From an uncultured Methylophaga sp. (GTDB lineage Bacteria > Pseudomonadota > Gammaproteobacteria > Nitrosococcales > Methylophagaceae), in assembly GCA_913055695.1 (NCBI GenBank), contig CAJXKF010000006.1, positions 1 through 64,000 on the forward strand: a DNA stretch of 64,000 bases. Reading direction: 5' to 3'. The notes under the pieces were generated by a model. The model was not told the origin of the DNA, did not search any database, and saw nothing but the letters and a program-made list of their open reading frames with translations. Position numbers and translations under genes: made by a program. Numbering within the stretch: the stretch's first letter is position 1; each line of letters begins with the position of its first letter. This document shows positions 9,051 to 19,851 of this stretch, in pieces.

Positions 9051-9494
9051 TTATTTCAGTGCTTTTTCGGTTTTTCTGACCAGACGGCCCAGAGCACCTT
9101 TAGGATCGGTTGCTTTGATTGCGTCCAGGTTGGTTGGTTCACCGACTACTACGGCGCCACCCATGCCTGCACCCCAGTGAGGGTCACATTTGTAAAGGTA
9201 TACACCTTCAACAGTCAGTGGTTCAGTTGTGAAGTTTTCACCCATGGCAGAAGTCCAGCCAGTCGCACCTTCAGGAATGAACTCCACTTCACCGTCTGCA
9301 GTCACGAATTTGGTGTTAGTGATATGACCGTTCATGTTGGTCCAGGAAACGGTATCACCTGGTTGAGCAACAACAACCATAGGTTTGAATGAGGTTACAG
9401 AAGCTGTAACAACGTGGTCTTCAGCTGCAACAGCAGTTGACATCAGAGTCGCTGCGCTCAGAGCGGCAGCAATAAGTGATTTGCCATATTTCAT
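9051..9494 (-). CDS. Pseudoazurin/plastocyanin-like cupredoxin
   Basis: Signal peptide; 'YLYKCDPHWGAGMGGAVVVG' carries the Cys-His-Met type 1 Cu ligand pattern, with an upstream His in 'NGHITNT'. Confidence 0.88.
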   Translation of the reverse strand: MKYGKSLIAAALSAATLMSTAVAAEDHVVTASVTSFKPMVVVAQPGDTVSWTNMNGHITNTKFVTADGEVEFIPEGATGWTSAMGENFTTEPLTVEGVYLYKCDPHWGAGMGGAVVVGEPTNLDAIKATDPKGALGRLVRKTEKALK

Positions 9495-9694
9495 TATTAA
9501 TCCTCTCGTTTTGTAGGTTATTTGCCTCAGTGCGGTGCCAGTGTCGCATAGCTAAACTGAACCGAAACTGAACAAAACTAAATCCGTATATTGTTGTTGT
9601 TAGTGACTTAGTTCAGTCCGAGACCGCGCGACATACTAACCTGAGCCTGACTCAAAAGTCCAAAAATAATCGGCATCTGAATGTGGCATTTGCC

Positions 9695-11467
9695 TCACTG
9701 CTGGCTTTCTACAAAGCGATTTTCCTGCTGCTGTAATGCCCACATGGCGGCATAGTGACCACCCTTATCAAGTAATTGAGCATGGTTGCCACGTTCACAA
9801 ATCTGTCCTTCATCCATGACGATTATGGTATCGGCATCGACTATGGTTGACAGACGGTGTGCAATGACCAGCGTTGTTTTGTAACGGCTTACCGCCAGCA
9901 TTTCCTGAACAATGGCCTGTTCAGAGTGACTGTCGAGGGCAGAGGTCGCTTCATCAAAAACCACGATAGCCGGGTTTTTCAGTAAGGTGCGGGCGATGGC
10001 GATACGCTGTTTCTCACCGCCTGAAAGTTTGAGGCCACGCTCACCGACCAGCGTCTGATAGCCATCTGGCAGCATGCTGATAAAGCGATGGATATGGGCC
10101 TGTTTTGCCGCGTTGATAACGGCCTCCTCAGTGGCTTCCGGTCTGCCGTAGGCAATATTATGATAGATCGTGTCATTGAACAGCACTGTATCCTGGGGCA
10201 CGATGCCAATAGCCTGTCGCAGACTGTGCTGTGTAACGGTTCCGATATCCTGTCCATCAATCAGAATCCGGCCTCGCTGGGGGTCATAAAACCGATACAG
10301 CAAACGCACAATGGTTGATTTACCGGAGCCACTGGCACCGACGATGGCGATTTTACGACCGGCATCGACCTCAAAATTAATATCTCGCAGTATCGGTCGC
10401 TCGGGCTGGTAGGCAAAGTCAACATGCTCAAAACGAACCTGACCCTTTAGCACTTTCAACGCGACCGCATCCTCTGCATCTGTAATCTCTTGCTGTTGCT
10501 CCATCAGACTGAACATGCGTTCCATATCCGCCAGCGAGTGGCGTATTTCCCGGTAAACAAAGCCGAGAAAGCCCAGCGGCAGATAAAGCTGTAACAGGTA
10601 AGCATTCACTAGTACCAGATCGCCGAGTGTCAGTTCACCGGCGACCACTCCCTGGCCTGCCAGCAGCATCAGCGCCGTGAGTCCGGCAGCAATGATGATG
10701 CCCTGGCCGATATTCAGTGCAGACAGAGACGTCTGATTTCGAATCGCAGCGTGTTCCCAGCTAGCCAGTTTATTGTCGTACTGAGACAGTTCCAGTCTTT
10801 CATTATTGAAATATTTGACAGTTTCATAATTGAGCAGACTGTCGATAGCCTGATTATTGGCTTTGGAGTCCATTTCATTCATGGCGCGGCGAAAGCGCAT
10901 CCGCCATTCAGTCACCAAGAGCGTATATATAATGTAGAGCAAGATAGTGCCGGTGGTGATCAACGCAAAAATCGCATCATAATTCAGTAGCAGAATGACA
11001 CTGACCAGTGCAATTTCAACCAGCGTCGGCACGATATTGAATATCATGAAATTGAGCAGGAAACTGATGCCACGGCTGCCGCGTTCGATATCACGAGAAA
11101 TACCACCGGTTTGCCTTTGCAGATGGAAACGCAATGACAGGCGATGCAGGTGCCGGAAAATTTTGGTGGCGACCTGCCGTACTGAGTGGAAAATCACCTT
11201 GGCAAACAGGGCATCACGCAGTTCACTGAAAACACTGCTGGCCAGTCTCAATACCCCATAGGCAACCAGCATCATTACCGGTAGATAGATGATGTCCTGC
11301 TGCTGAGGATCCAGTGCGTCGACAGCTTGTTTCAGCGCCAGAGGCACACCGACGTTAGCCAGTTTGGCCAGTAACAAAAGGCCAAGTGCAAACAGAACAC
11401 GCCCTTTGAATTGCCAGATAAAAGGAAACAGGCTGCGGATTGCCTGCCAGTCTTGCGGAGTCTTCAT
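9695..11467 (-). CDS. ATM1-type ABC exporter (fused TMD-NBD)
   Basis: 'GASGSGKSTIVRLLYRFYDPQRGRILIDGQDI', 'LSGGEKQRIAIARTLLKNP', 'NNERLELSQYD' typical of the ATM1/HMT family. Confidence 0.9.
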   Translation of the reverse strand: MKTPQDWQAIRSLFPFIWQFKGRVLFALGLLLLAKLANVGVPLALKQAVDALDPQQQDIIYLPVMMLVAYGVLRLASSVFSELRDALFAKVIFHSVRQVATKIFRHLHRLSLRFHLQRQTGGISRDIERGSRGISFLLNFMIFNIVPTLVEIALVSVILLLNYDAIFALITTGTILLYIIYTLLVTEWRMRFRRAMNEMDSKANNQAIDSLLNYETVKYFNNERLELSQYDNKLASWEHAAIRNQTSLSALNIGQGIIIAAGLTALMLLAGQGVVAGELTLGDLVLVNAYLLQLYLPLGFLGFVYREIRHSLADMERMFSLMEQQQEITDAEDAVALKVLKGQVRFEHVDFAYQPERPILRDINFEVDAGRKIAIVGASGSGKSTIVRLLYRFYDPQRGRILIDGQDIGTVTQHSLRQAIGIVPQDTVLFNDTIYHNIAYGRPEATEEAVINAAKQAHIHRFISMLPDGYQTLVGERGLKLSGGEKQRIAIARTLLKNPAIVVFDEATSALDSHSEQAIVQEMLAVSRYKTTLVIAHRLSTIVDADTIIVMDEGQICERGNHAQLLDKGGHYAAMWALQQQENRFVESQQ

Positions 11468-11618
11468 ATCCGGCAGTGTAGCCGAATCCTCATGTGGCTG
11501 GAAAAGCGTTTCGGCGGGGCCGAATTTTTTTGGTTATAATTAACAGGTTTAGTACTTGAAAAAAGGCTTTAAGGCCGCACTTTGACAGTGATTTAATGGC
11601 TAGTGTGAGGATAATAGC

Positions 11619-11894
11619 ATGCCGCTTTATGAATATCGTTGTGATGCCTGTAACCATGAGTTTGAGGCGCTACAGAAAATCAGCGATGAACCTTTGGTTC
11701 ACTGTCCAGCCTGTGAAGCAGCGGAATTACGCAAGCTGGTCTCGGCGGCAGGCTTCAGGCTGAAAGGTCAGGGCTGGTACGAAACCGACTTCAAAACCGG
11801 TAGCAAACGTAACCTTGCTGAAAGCGGCGCTTCGGCAGACAGCGCAAAAAAGCCTGAAGCCGCTGCCTGTGGTTCAGGTTGCGGCTGTCATTAA
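11619..11894 (+). CDS. FmdB-family zinc-ribbon protein
   Basis: 'MPLYEYRCDACNHEFEALQKISDEPLVHCPAC'. Confidence 0.93.
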   Translation: MPLYEYRCDACNHEFEALQKISDEPLVHCPACEAAELRKLVSAAGFRLKGQGWYETDFKTGSKRNLAESGASADSAKKPEAAACGSGCGCH

Positions 11895-11906
11895 CAGCGC
11901 TACTTA

Positions 11907-12536
11907 ATGCGTAAATATCTGATAGCCGGCTTACTGGTGTGGATGCCGCTGGGCATCACATTTCTGGTCATTCGTGCTATCGTCGGCTTCCTGGATAACA
12001 CGCTGTTGTTGTTGCCGGAAGCCTATCAGCCGGACAAGCTGCTGGGGTTTCATATACCTGGATTGGGGGTGTTACTCGCCGTGATCCTGGTGCTGGCAAC
12101 CGGTATGATCGTCGCCAACCTGCTCGGCCGGCGTTTGGTGAATGCCTGGGAGTCCTTACTGTCACGGATTCCGCTGGTGCGAACGCTATACGCGGGTGTG
12201 AAGCAAATCATGGAAGCGGTACTGGCCACGGATGCCAAATCCTTCCGCCGGGTATTACTGGTGGAATATCCGCGCCGCGGTGTCTGGAGCCTTGCTTTTA
12301 TGACCACGGATCAGCTGGGTGAGGTGCAGCAAAAAACAGAATCCGATGTGATCGGTGTATTTATTCCGACCACACCCAACCCGACCTCCGGCTTTGTACT
12401 GATGGTCCCCGAGCATGAGGTGGTCTACCTGGATATGCCGGTGGAGCAGGGACTGAAAATGATTATCTCGATGGGTACCGTGGTGCCTGACTGGCAGAAA
12501 CAGGCTTTGCTCAGAGAGCAGGCGCTTCAAGAATAA
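11907..12536 (+). CDS. DUF502 membrane protein
   Basis: 'YLIAGLLVWMPLGITFLVIRAIVGFLD' and 'FIPTTPNPTSGFVLMVPEHEVVYLDM'. Confidence 0.92.
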   Translation: MRKYLIAGLLVWMPLGITFLVIRAIVGFLDNTLLLLPEAYQPDKLLGFHIPGLGVLLAVILVLATGMIVANLLGRRLVNAWESLLSRIPLVRTLYAGVKQIMEAVLATDAKSFRRVLLVEYPRRGVWSLAFMTTDQLGEVQQKTESDVIGVFIPTTPNPTSGFVLMVPEHEVVYLDMPVEQGLKMIISMGTVVPDWQKQALLREQALQE

Positions 12537-12597
12537 TAGGGTTCCGACTTGAGCGGAACAGTTTTACAAACAAGATATAACAAGATTGGGAATGTTT

Positions 12598-14385
12598 ATG
12601 CGTAGCCATTATTGCGGCGAAGTTAACGAAACACTGGAGGGTCAATCAGTCACGATCGTCGGATGGATGCATCGTCGTCGTGATCATGGTGGCGTTATCT
12701 TTATCGACTTGCGGGATCGTGAAGGCTTGGTGCAGGTAGTCTGCAACCCGGAAGATGCTGAGAGCTTTGCTGTGGCAGAACGCGTTCGCAGTGAATATGT
12801 ACTCAAAATTGAAGGCCGGGTTAATCTGCGGCCGGCCGGCAGTGACAATCCAGACCTCAGAAGCGGCAAGATTGAAATCATTGCCAAACAGCTGGAAATC
12901 CTGAATACCTCTGAAACGCCGCCGTTTCCGCTGAACGAGCTGCTCGATGTGAACGAAGATATTCGTCTGCGTCACCGTTATATCGATCTGCGTCGTCCGG
13001 AAATGCAGCAGCGTCTGCGCATGCGGGCCCAGATCACGCGCCATCTGCGTAATTTCCTCGATGATCATGGCTTTCTGGATATTGAAACCCCGATCCTGAC
13101 CAAAGCGACGCCGGAAGGCGCGCGTGACTACCTGGTGCCAAGCCGCACACATCCGGGCGAGTTTTTCGCTTTGCCCCAGTCACCACAGCTGTTCAAGCAA
13201 CTGCTGATGATGTCGGGTATGGATCGCTATTATCAGGTAGTGCGCTGCTTCCGAGATGAAGATTTGCGGGCCGATCGCCAGCCGGAATTCACCCAGCTCG
13301 ATATCGAGACTTCCTTTGTCGACGAAGAAGAATTCATGTCGCTAATGGAAGAACTCATCCGCAGTCTGTTTGCTCATGTGCTTGAAGAAGCCTTGCCTAA
13401 TCCGTTCCCACGCATGACCTATGCGGAAGCGATGGCCCGTTTCGGTAGCGACAAGCCGGATCTCAGGATTCCTCTGGAACTGGTGGAAGTCAGCGACCTG
13501 ATGAAAGCGGTCGACTTCAAGGTCTTCTCCGGTCCTGCCAATGATGAGCGCGGTCGTGTCGCCGCGCTGAAAGTGCCGGGTGGTAATGAGCTGACCCGTA
13601 AAGAAATCGATGACTACACCAAATTTGTCGGTATCTACGGTGCCAAAGGTCTCGCCTATATCAAGGTCAACGATCTGGAAGCCGGCCGTGAAGGTTTGCA
13701 GTCACCGATCCTGAAATTCCTGCCGGATGAAGTCGTGGATGCCATTATGCAGCGGGTTGAAGCACAAAGCGGTGACCTGGTGTTCTTCGGTGCCGATAAA
13801 GCGACGATCGTCAATGAAGCGCTGGGTGCACTGCGTGTGAAACTGGGCCATGATCTGGACATGGTTGAAAAAGGCTGGCGTCCACTATGGGTAGTGGCCT
13901 TCCCGATGTTTGAGTGGGATGACAAGACCAACCGCTGGTATGCCCTGCATCATCCGTTCACCGCACCGAGAGAGTCGGATATCGAGCTACTGGAAAGCGA
14001 TCCGGAAAACTGCCTGTCGCGTGCCTATGATATGGTCCTGAATGGCACTGAACTGGGTGGGGGATCGATTCGTATTCACCAGACCGATGTACAGAAAAAA
14101 GTGTTTGAACTGCTGGGTATCGGTGAGGAAGAAGCCAAAGACAAGTTCGGCTTCCTGCTGGAAGCACTGAAATACGGCTGTCCACCGCACGGAGGTCTGG
14201 CTTTTGGTCTGGATCGTCTGGTAATGCTGATGACCGGTTCGGCATCGATTCGCGATGTCATGGCTTTCCCCAAAACCCAGTCTGCGAGCTGTCTGCTGAC
14301 CGACGCACCGAGTGAAATTGCCGATGAGCAGCTCCGCGAGCTGAACATTCGACTGCGAAAATTGCCTAATGCAGATACCCAGTAA
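12598..14385 (+). CDS. aspS: Aspartyl-tRNA synthetase
   Basis: 'MRSHYCGEV...[26 protein letters not shown]'; class II motifs; start at 12598 or 12592 rather than the upstream TTG. Confidence 0.97.
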   Translation: MRSHYCGEVNETLEGQSVTIVGWMHRRRDHGGVIFIDLRDREGLVQVVCNPEDAESFAVAERVRSEYVLKIEGRVNLRPAGSDNPDLRSGKIEIIAKQLEILNTSETPPFPLNELLDVNEDIRLRHRYIDLRRPEMQQRLRMRAQITRHLRNFLDDHGFLDIETPILTKATPEGARDYLVPSRTHPGEFFALPQSPQLFKQLLMMSGMDRYYQVVRCFRDEDLRADRQPEFTQLDIETSFVDEEEFMSLMEELIRSLFAHVLEEALPNPFPRMTYAEAMARFGSDKPDLRIPLELVEVSDLMKAVDFKVFSGPANDERGRVAALKVPGGNELTRKEIDDYTKFVGIYGAKGLAYIKVNDLEAGREGLQSPILKFLPDEVVDAIMQRVEAQSGDLVFFGADKATIVNEALGALRVKLGHDLDMVEKGWRPLWVVAFPMFEWDDKTNRWYALHHPFTAPRESDIELLESDPENCLSRAYDMVLNGTELGGGSIRIHQTDVQKKVFELLGIGEEEAKDKFGFLLEALKYGCPPHGGLAFGLDRLVMLMTGSASIRDVMAFPKTQSASCLLTDAPSEIADEQLRELNIRLRKLPNADTQ

Positions 14386-14398
14386 CAGGGAGACAAAC

Positions 14399-15505
14399 AT
14401 GATAGTGGCCGAAAGAGAAATCCCGTTTGATGAATACTTTTCGCTGGATGACGAAACCTGCGAAGCCCGGATCATCGAGGCCAAAAAGAAACTGGGTGAT
14501 GATCTCATTATTCTGGGTCATCACTATCAGCGTAATGAAGTCTTCAAACACGCCGACTTTTCCGGCGACTCGCTGAAGCTGTCCCGTAATGCGGCAGATT
14601 CCGATGCGAAATACATCGTATTCTGCGGCGTGCACTTTATGGCTGAAGTGGCGGATATTCTGTCGCGGCCCGATCAGGTTGCGATTCTGCCGGATATGGC
14701 GGCCGGTTGCTCTATGGCCGACATGGCCAACCGAGTCAATGTCGACCGCGCCTGGGAAGAAATGAAACAAGTCTTCGACCCGGAAGAACTGGTAACGCCC
14801 ATCACCTACATCAACTCGGCCGCCGATCTGAAATCGTTCTGCGGTAAACATGGTGGCATAGTCTGTACCTCTACGAATGCTCCCCATGTATTGGACTGGG
14901 CCTTTAACCAGCGCGAAAAAGTGCTGTTTTTCCCTGACCAGCATCTGGGTCGTAACACCGGCTACAAGATGGGCATTCCGCTGGAAGAAATGGTGGTCTG
15001 GGACTTCGACAAGCCGATGGGCGGTCTGACACCGGAAGCGTTGCGTAACGCCAAAATGATTCTGTGGAAAGGCTTCTGCTCCGTACATCAGATGTTCCAG
15101 CCGGTACAGATCGATAATTTCCTGGAGAAATACCCGGAAACCAAGGTCATTTCACATCCGGAGTGCAGCTTTGAAGTCTGCCAGAAATCGGATTATGTCG
15201 GTTCCACCGAATATATCGTGAACACCATCGCTGACAGCGAACCCGGTACACGCTGGCTGGTCGGTACCGAGCTGAACCTGGTGAACCGCCTGAACGAGCG
15301 TTTCCAGTCAGAAGGCAAGTCAGTCCATTTTATGTCACCAACGGTCTGCATGTGTTCGACCATGTTTCGCACCGATCCGCAGCATTTGCTATGGGTACTG
15401 GAAAACCTGGTGGAAGGACATGTAGTCAATCAGGTTTCCGTTGACAGTGAGACAGCCAAACAGGCTAAACTGGCGCTGGACAGAATGCTGGCATTACCAA
15501 TCTAG
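14399..15505 (+). CDS. nadA: Quinolinate synthase A
   Basis: 'LGHHYQRNEVFKHADFSGDSLKLSR', 'HPECSFEVCQKSDYVGST', 'SPTVCMCSTM'. Confidence 0.95.
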   Translation: MIVAEREIPFDEYFSLDDETCEARIIEAKKKLGDDLIILGHHYQRNEVFKHADFSGDSLKLSRNAADSDAKYIVFCGVHFMAEVADILSRPDQVAILPDMAAGCSMADMANRVNVDRAWEEMKQVFDPEELVTPITYINSAADLKSFCGKHGGIVCTSTNAPHVLDWAFNQREKVLFFPDQHLGRNTGYKMGIPLEEMVVWDFDKPMGGLTPEALRNAKMILWKGFCSVHQMFQPVQIDNFLEKYPETKVISHPECSFEVCQKSDYVGSTEYIVNTIADSEPGTRWLVGTELNLVNRLNERFQSEGKSVHFMSPTVCMCSTMFRTDPQHLLWVLENLVEGHVVNQVSVDSETAKQAKLALDRMLALPI

Positions 15506-15519
15506 ACTCCGGAGACGTC

Positions 15520-15714
15520 ATGGCAGAGCAACGACCCGCATGTACCGAGCAACGCTATGAAGTGACTCACAAGGACTTACCATTGTCTTGCCCGATGCCT
15601 GACATGCCCGCCTGGAATGCACATCCCAGGGTTTATCTGCCGATAGAAGAGAGCGGCGAAGAACGTTGCCCTTACTGCGGCGCTATTTTTGTCTTAAAAG
15701 AGCACGCTGCATGA
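15520..15714 (+). CDS. Zinc-finger CHCC domain protein
   Basis: 'HPRVYLPIEESGEERCPYCGAIFVL'. Confidence 0.88.
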   Translation: MAEQRPACTEQRYEVTHKDLPLSCPMPDMPAWNAHPRVYLPIEESGEERCPYCGAIFVLKEHAA

Positions 15715-16106
15715 AGCAGATCGAAGTCGCTGTGGCGGTGATGCTTAGTGAAGAACAAAAAGTCCTGACTAGCTGGCGGCAGCCGCATCAGCATCAGGGC
15801 GGTCTATGGGAGTTCCCCGGCGGCAAGCGCGAGGCAGAAGAAACGATGCTGGAAGCCTTGAAACGCGAGGTACATGAAGAACTGGGGGTTAAGGTCGAGC
15901 AGGCTGAACCCTTTGTGCGCATCGATCACGATTACGGTGATAAACAGGTCAGTCTCGATGTCTGGCTGGTGTCGCGTTTCAGCGGCGAGCCTAGCGGTAG
16001 AGAGGGACAGCCACTGCGCTGGCAGAGAGTTGAAGAGCTTCAGGCTGAGGAGTTTCCCGCCGCTAATCTGGCGATCATCGAAGCGCTCAAACAAGCTACA
16101 TTCTAG
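15711..16106 (+). CDS. mutT: MutT-family 8-oxo-dGTP pyrophosphatase
   Basis: Nudix box '[24 protein letters not shown]'; ATG at 15711 overlaps the previous stop. Confidence 0.88.
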   Translation: MKQIEVAVAVMLSEEQKVLTSWRQPHQHQGGLWEFPGGKREAEETMLEALKREVHEELGVKVEQAEPFVRIDHDYGDKQVSLDVWLVSRFSGEPSGREGQPLRWQRVEELQAEEFPAANLAIIEALKQATF

Positions 16107-16288
16107 TGAAAGGCATCCGGGTCCTGATCCGGATCAATAACCGGATCGCCGGCGATGCGGTGACCCTCTGTGGCCCATTCTCCCAGATCTATTAATTTGC
16201 AGCGTTCACTGCAAAAAGGTTTCCATTTCTCTTCGTCCTGCCAGGGGACGGATCTTCCACATTGGGGACAGTTGACTGTTGTGACCAT
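16103..16288 (-). CDS. yacG: DNA gyrase inhibitor YacG (zinc protein)
   Basis: '[41 protein letters not shown]'; internal ATG of the listed 97 aa ORF. Confidence 0.92.
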   Translation of the reverse strand: MVTTVNCPQCGRSVPWQDEEKWKPFCSERCKLIDLGEWATEGHRIAGDPVIDPDQDPDAFH

Positions 16289-16289
16289 A

Positions 16290-17069
16290 TTACATTGCAC
16301 AGCAGCTGAGCCTGAAAGTGACGGGCTCACGGGCTTGCTGTGGTCGCTGATTGATATCAAATTCCATAAAGCGGACTGTGAAACGGTGCTTGCCACCGCT
16401 GACTTCCGGGAAGTAGCTGACTTTGCTTGGTATCTGCACCCGAATCAACTGATAGGGCTGATTGCTGTCGAGGCTGCGCTGATAAAAGCCATCTTCAGCG
16501 GTTTCCTCACGAAAGCCGACACTGCCACGAATCAATCGCAAACTCATATTGACCGCATTTCTCACCGAGTTGAATTCATTGAGCCAGGATTGGCACTGCG
16601 CCGTGCGTACTTCAGGCGCTGTATGTTGCAGCCAGAAATGATAGGCAGGCAAATCGAATTCACAGGTACCACCGGGAATACTGGAGCGTTGACGAATGCC
16701 ATAAAGAAATTCGTTTTCACGCAGTATCTGACCGATACCGCTTTTCTGAACATGCAAGGCGTCAAGGTTCTGGTCCAGATCAGCCAGTAAGGCATCCAGG
16801 GCTTCGCGGTCGACCCCCGGCGTATTCTCCAGCGCAGAAAGATTGGAAGTCAGACGCTCGATCTCTTTCATCAGCTCCTGCTTGAGATCGCTGCGTTCGA
16901 ATACGCTTAGCATATTCAGCATCGCATCCAGCGCATCACGATGATGCATTTCAGATTGGCCGGTCAGTGCATTGTCGACACGTTTGAACAGGAATTCCAG
17001 CCGCAGGAAAGTGCGGATGCGCTCGTTCAGTGGCTGTTCAAAAATAATAGTGTCTGACACGGTTTCCAA
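16290..17069 (-). CDS. zapD: Cell division protein ZapD
   Basis: '[23 protein letters not shown]'; gene order coaE-zapD-yacG. Confidence 0.94.
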   Translation of the reverse strand: METVSDTIIFEQPLNERIRTFLRLEFLFKRVDNALTGQSEMHHRDALDAMLNMLSVFERSDLKQELMKEIERLTSNLSALENTPGVDREALDALLADLDQNLDALHVQKSGIGQILRENEFLYGIRQRSSIPGGTCEFDLPAYHFWLQHTAPEVRTAQCQSWLNEFNSVRNAVNMSLRLIRGSVGFREETAEDGFYQRSLDSNQPYQLIRVQIPSKVSYFPEVSGGKHRFTVRFMEFDINQRPQQAREPVTFRLSCCAM

Positions 17070-17125
17070 ATATTAAGACAGGGAATAATGGCCTTATTGT
17101 CCATGACTGGGCCCGGCCTAGCAAC

Positions 17126-17731
17126 TCAGTTAATGTTTTCTGCAAGCTCAAGATATTGCTGATGTAACTGTTCGACCTGTGGTCTAAGTGAGTCAATGGT
17201 CTGACTGTTATCTATTATGTCGTCTGCCACAGTAAATCTTTGAGCGCGTTGACACTGGCTTTGCAGCATCTTGACGGCCTCAGATTGGCTGATGTTGTCG
17301 CGGGCCATAAGGCGTGACAACTGCGTTTTTTCATCGGCATCAACCACAACGATGCGATCAACCAGATCCTGCATCTGAGCTTCAACCAGCAAAGGAACTG
17401 AAAGAATACAGTAGGGCGCATCACATTCACTGACCGCAGCCAGCATCTGCTGTCTGACCTGAGGATGAATGATGTTTTCCAGCGCCTGCTTGGCGTTGCG
17501 GTCGCTGAAAATTCGGGCCCGTAACCAGGCCCTATCAATGTCACCGTTCTCCATTAGAACATCATGACCAAAATGTTTAATCACCTGTCGGTAGCTGTCA
17601 GTGTTCTTGTTCAGCAGCCCTCTGGCAATCATATCCGCATCAATGACGGTGATCCCGAGTTGCTGAAACAGCTCAGTGACAGTCGATTTGCCACTGGCAA
17701 CACCGCCGGTCAGTCCTACCTTAAAAGTCAT
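17126..17731 (-). CDS. coaE: Dephospho-CoA kinase
   Basis: 'VGLTGGVASGKSTVTELF'; 'VIDADMIAR'. Confidence 0.95.
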   Translation of the reverse strand: MTFKVGLTGGVASGKSTVTELFQQLGITVIDADMIARGLLNKNTDSYRQVIKHFGHDVLMENGDIDRAWLRARIFSDRNAKQALENIIHPQVRQQMLAAVSECDAPYCILSVPLLVEAQMQDLVDRIVVVDADEKTQLSRLMARDNISQSEAVKMLQSQCQRAQRFTVADDIIDNSQTIDSLRPQVEQLHQQYLELAENIN

Positions 17732-18603
17732 CAGCTGAGGCCGACGCTGCCCAGATAGAATTGATTAAGCTTCTCCCCCCAAATCAATGCAATCCAGCCG
17801 GCAGCCGCCAGATAAGGGCCAAATGGAATCGGGATATCACGTTGATGGTTCTTGAGCAAAACCAGACTGATACCTACCACCGCACCAACCAGTGAAGATA
17901 ACAGCACAATCATCGGCAGATACTGCCAGCCCATCCAGGCGCCCAGCGCGGCCAGTAATTTAAAGTCGCCATAACCCATACCTTCCTTGCCGGTAACCAG
18001 ACGGAATAGATGGTATATGCTCCACAGCACCAGATATCCTGCCATCGCGCCGACCACGCTGCTGGTGAGATCAGTGAATTGAGTGAACAGATTGAAGAGA
18101 ATACCGAGCCAGACCAGAGGTAAAGTGATTTTATCCGGCAGTAACTGATGGTCAAGATCGATAAACGTCAGGGCTATCAGTGACCAGGTCAAAAGCAGCG
18201 CGCCAAGACAGGCCCAACTGAAACCGAAATGCCAGGCGACAACAACTGACATCAGGCCAGTGAGTGCCTCAATAATGGGATAACGTTTTGAAATGCCAAC
18301 GCCACAACCACGACAACGGCCTTTCAGAAACAGGTAGCTGATGACGGGTATGTTTTCAATAGCAGCAATTGCATGCTGACAAAGGGGGCAGCGTGAGCGT
18401 GGAGTCGACAGGTTAAAAACCGGCAGCGCGGATGACGTTTCGCCAGCCAGCTCTGCACATTGACTCTCCCATTCCCGTTGCATCATGACAGGTAAACGGT
18501 AGATAACCACATTTAAAAAACTGCCGACCATCAAACCAAGCAGAAGCGAGACCGTCAGCCACGCCAGCGACGACATGCTGAGAAACTGGATAACGTCCAT
18601 CAA
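17731..18603 (-). CDS. pilD: Prepilin peptidase
   Basis: 'RSRCPLCQHAIAAIENIPVISYLFLKGRCRGCG' zinc motif; 'GMGYGDFKLLAALGAWMGW'. Confidence 0.95.
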   Translation of the reverse strand: MMDVIQFLSMSSLAWLTVSLLLGLMVGSFLNVVIYRLPVMMQREWESQCAELAGETSSALPVFNLSTPRSRCPLCQHAIAAIENIPVISYLFLKGRCRGCGVGISKRYPIIEALTGLMSVVVAWHFGFSWACLGALLLTWSLIALTFIDLDHQLLPDKITLPLVWLGILFNLFTQFTDLTSSVVGAMAGYLVLWSIYHLFRLVTGKEGMGYGDFKLLAALGAWMGWQYLPMIVLLSSLVGAVVGISLVLLKNHQRDIPIPFGPYLAAAGWIALIWGEKLNQFYLGSVGLS

Positions 18604-19848
18604 TTAAATGGCTGCGCCGAGCTTGAAAATTGGCAGATACATGGCAATAACCAGGGTACCGACAATCCCCCCGAGGAAAACCATAATGATGGGTTCCATC
18701 AACGCTGTCATATTGTCGACGGCATCATCGACTTCCCGCTCAAAAAAGTCGGCGACTTTGGCCAGCATGGAGTCGAGAGAGCCGGACTCTTCGCCGATTG
18801 CTGTCATCTGGATCACCATATTCGGAAACAGCTCGGTATCCATCATGGCTTTGTTTAACTGGGTACCAGTAGAGACTTCATCCCGCATTTCCAGCGTGGC
18901 TTCACCGTAGACAATATTGCCGGTGGCACCGGCTACCGAGGTCATAGCCTCCACCATCGGCACACCGGCTTTGAACATGGTGGAGAAAGTGCGTGAGAAA
19001 CGAGCGATCGCGGCTTTGGTCATCACGGCACCGATAACGGGCATTTTCAGCAGCATACGATCCAGGAAATGCTGTACTTTGCGTGAACGTTTCTTGGCCG
19101 CCATAAAGCCCATAACGACGCCAATAATGACACCGAAGATCAACCACCATTTTTCCTGGAATACTTCAGACACTCGGATGACCAGTTTAGTCAGGCCCGG
19201 CAGGTCAGCGCCGAAACCCTGGAACAGAGACTGGAACTGGGGAATAACAAAGATCATCAAAATGGCGGTGACGATAAAAGCAACAACGATAATGGCTGTA
19301 GGGTAGACGAGTGCTTTTCTGATTTTGGCTTTCAAAGCCTCGGTTTTTTCCTGGTAAGTCGCAATTTCATGTAACAGCGTTTCCAGCGTACCTGACTGTT
19401 CACCGGCATTGACCAGATTGACGTATAAATCATCAAAGTGCAGGGGGAACTTGGAGAGCGAGTCAGCCAGACTGGTACCGGACTCCACATCCGATTTAAT
19501 CGCCAGTACCATTTCCTGCATGCTGGCGTTTTCGTGGCCTTCACCAATGATTTGCAGAGACTGCATCAATGGCACGCCGGATGACATCATAGTCGCCAGC
19601 TGTCGACTGAAAATGGCGATATCACCGGGTTTGATTTTGGGCTTGCGGGGGGCAAACAGGTCTTTAGGTTTTTTCTTGACCTTGAGTGGGGCAATACCCT
19701 GACGTCGTAACTCCGCTTTGACCTGATTTAAATTTTCACCGCTTAACTGACCTTTGACACGTCGTCCCTGTTTATTGGTACCTTGCCACAGATAGATGTC
19801 AGGGACTTTGACCTTTTTTTTAGCCTTGCTTGCTTGCGCTTGTGCCAC
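18604..19848 (-). CDS. pilC: Type IV pilus inner membrane protein PilC
   Basis: T2SSF repeats 'FSRQLATMMSSGVPLMQSLQII' and 'FSRTFSTMFKAGVPMVEAM'. Confidence 0.95.
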   Translation of the reverse strand: MAQAQASKAKKKVKVPDIYLWQGTNKQGRRVKGQLSGENLNQVKAELRRQGIAPLKVKKKPKDLFAPRKPKIKPGDIAIFSRQLATMMSSGVPLMQSLQIIGEGHENASMQEMVLAIKSDVESGTSLADSLSKFPLHFDDLYVNLVNAGEQSGTLETLLHEIATYQEKTEALKAKIRKALVYPTAIIVVAFIVTAILMIFVIPQFQSLFQGFGADLPGLTKLVIRVSEVFQEKWWLIFGVIIGVVMGFMAAKKRSRKVQHFLDRMLLKMPVIGAVMTKAAIARFSRTFSTMFKAGVPMVEAMTSVAGATGNIVYGEATLEMRDEVSTGTQLNKAMMDTELFPNMVIQMTAIGEESGSLDSMLAKVADFFEREVDDAVDNMTALMEPIIMVFLGGIVGTLVIAMYLPIFKLGAAI

Positions 19849-19851
19849 CCG

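Noticed and set aside
12646-13152. 168 aa minus-strand ORF
   Set aside because: Antisense to aspS; shadow ORF caused by codon bias.
14366-15088. 240 aa minus-strand ORF
   Set aside because: Antisense to nadA, whose motifs are unambiguous; shadow ORF.
16103-16106. Convergent mutT and yacG sharing a CTAG in which both stop codons lie
   Set aside because: Neat, but ordinary gene compaction; pmbA and the PilZ-like gene do the same with TTAA at 54488-54491.
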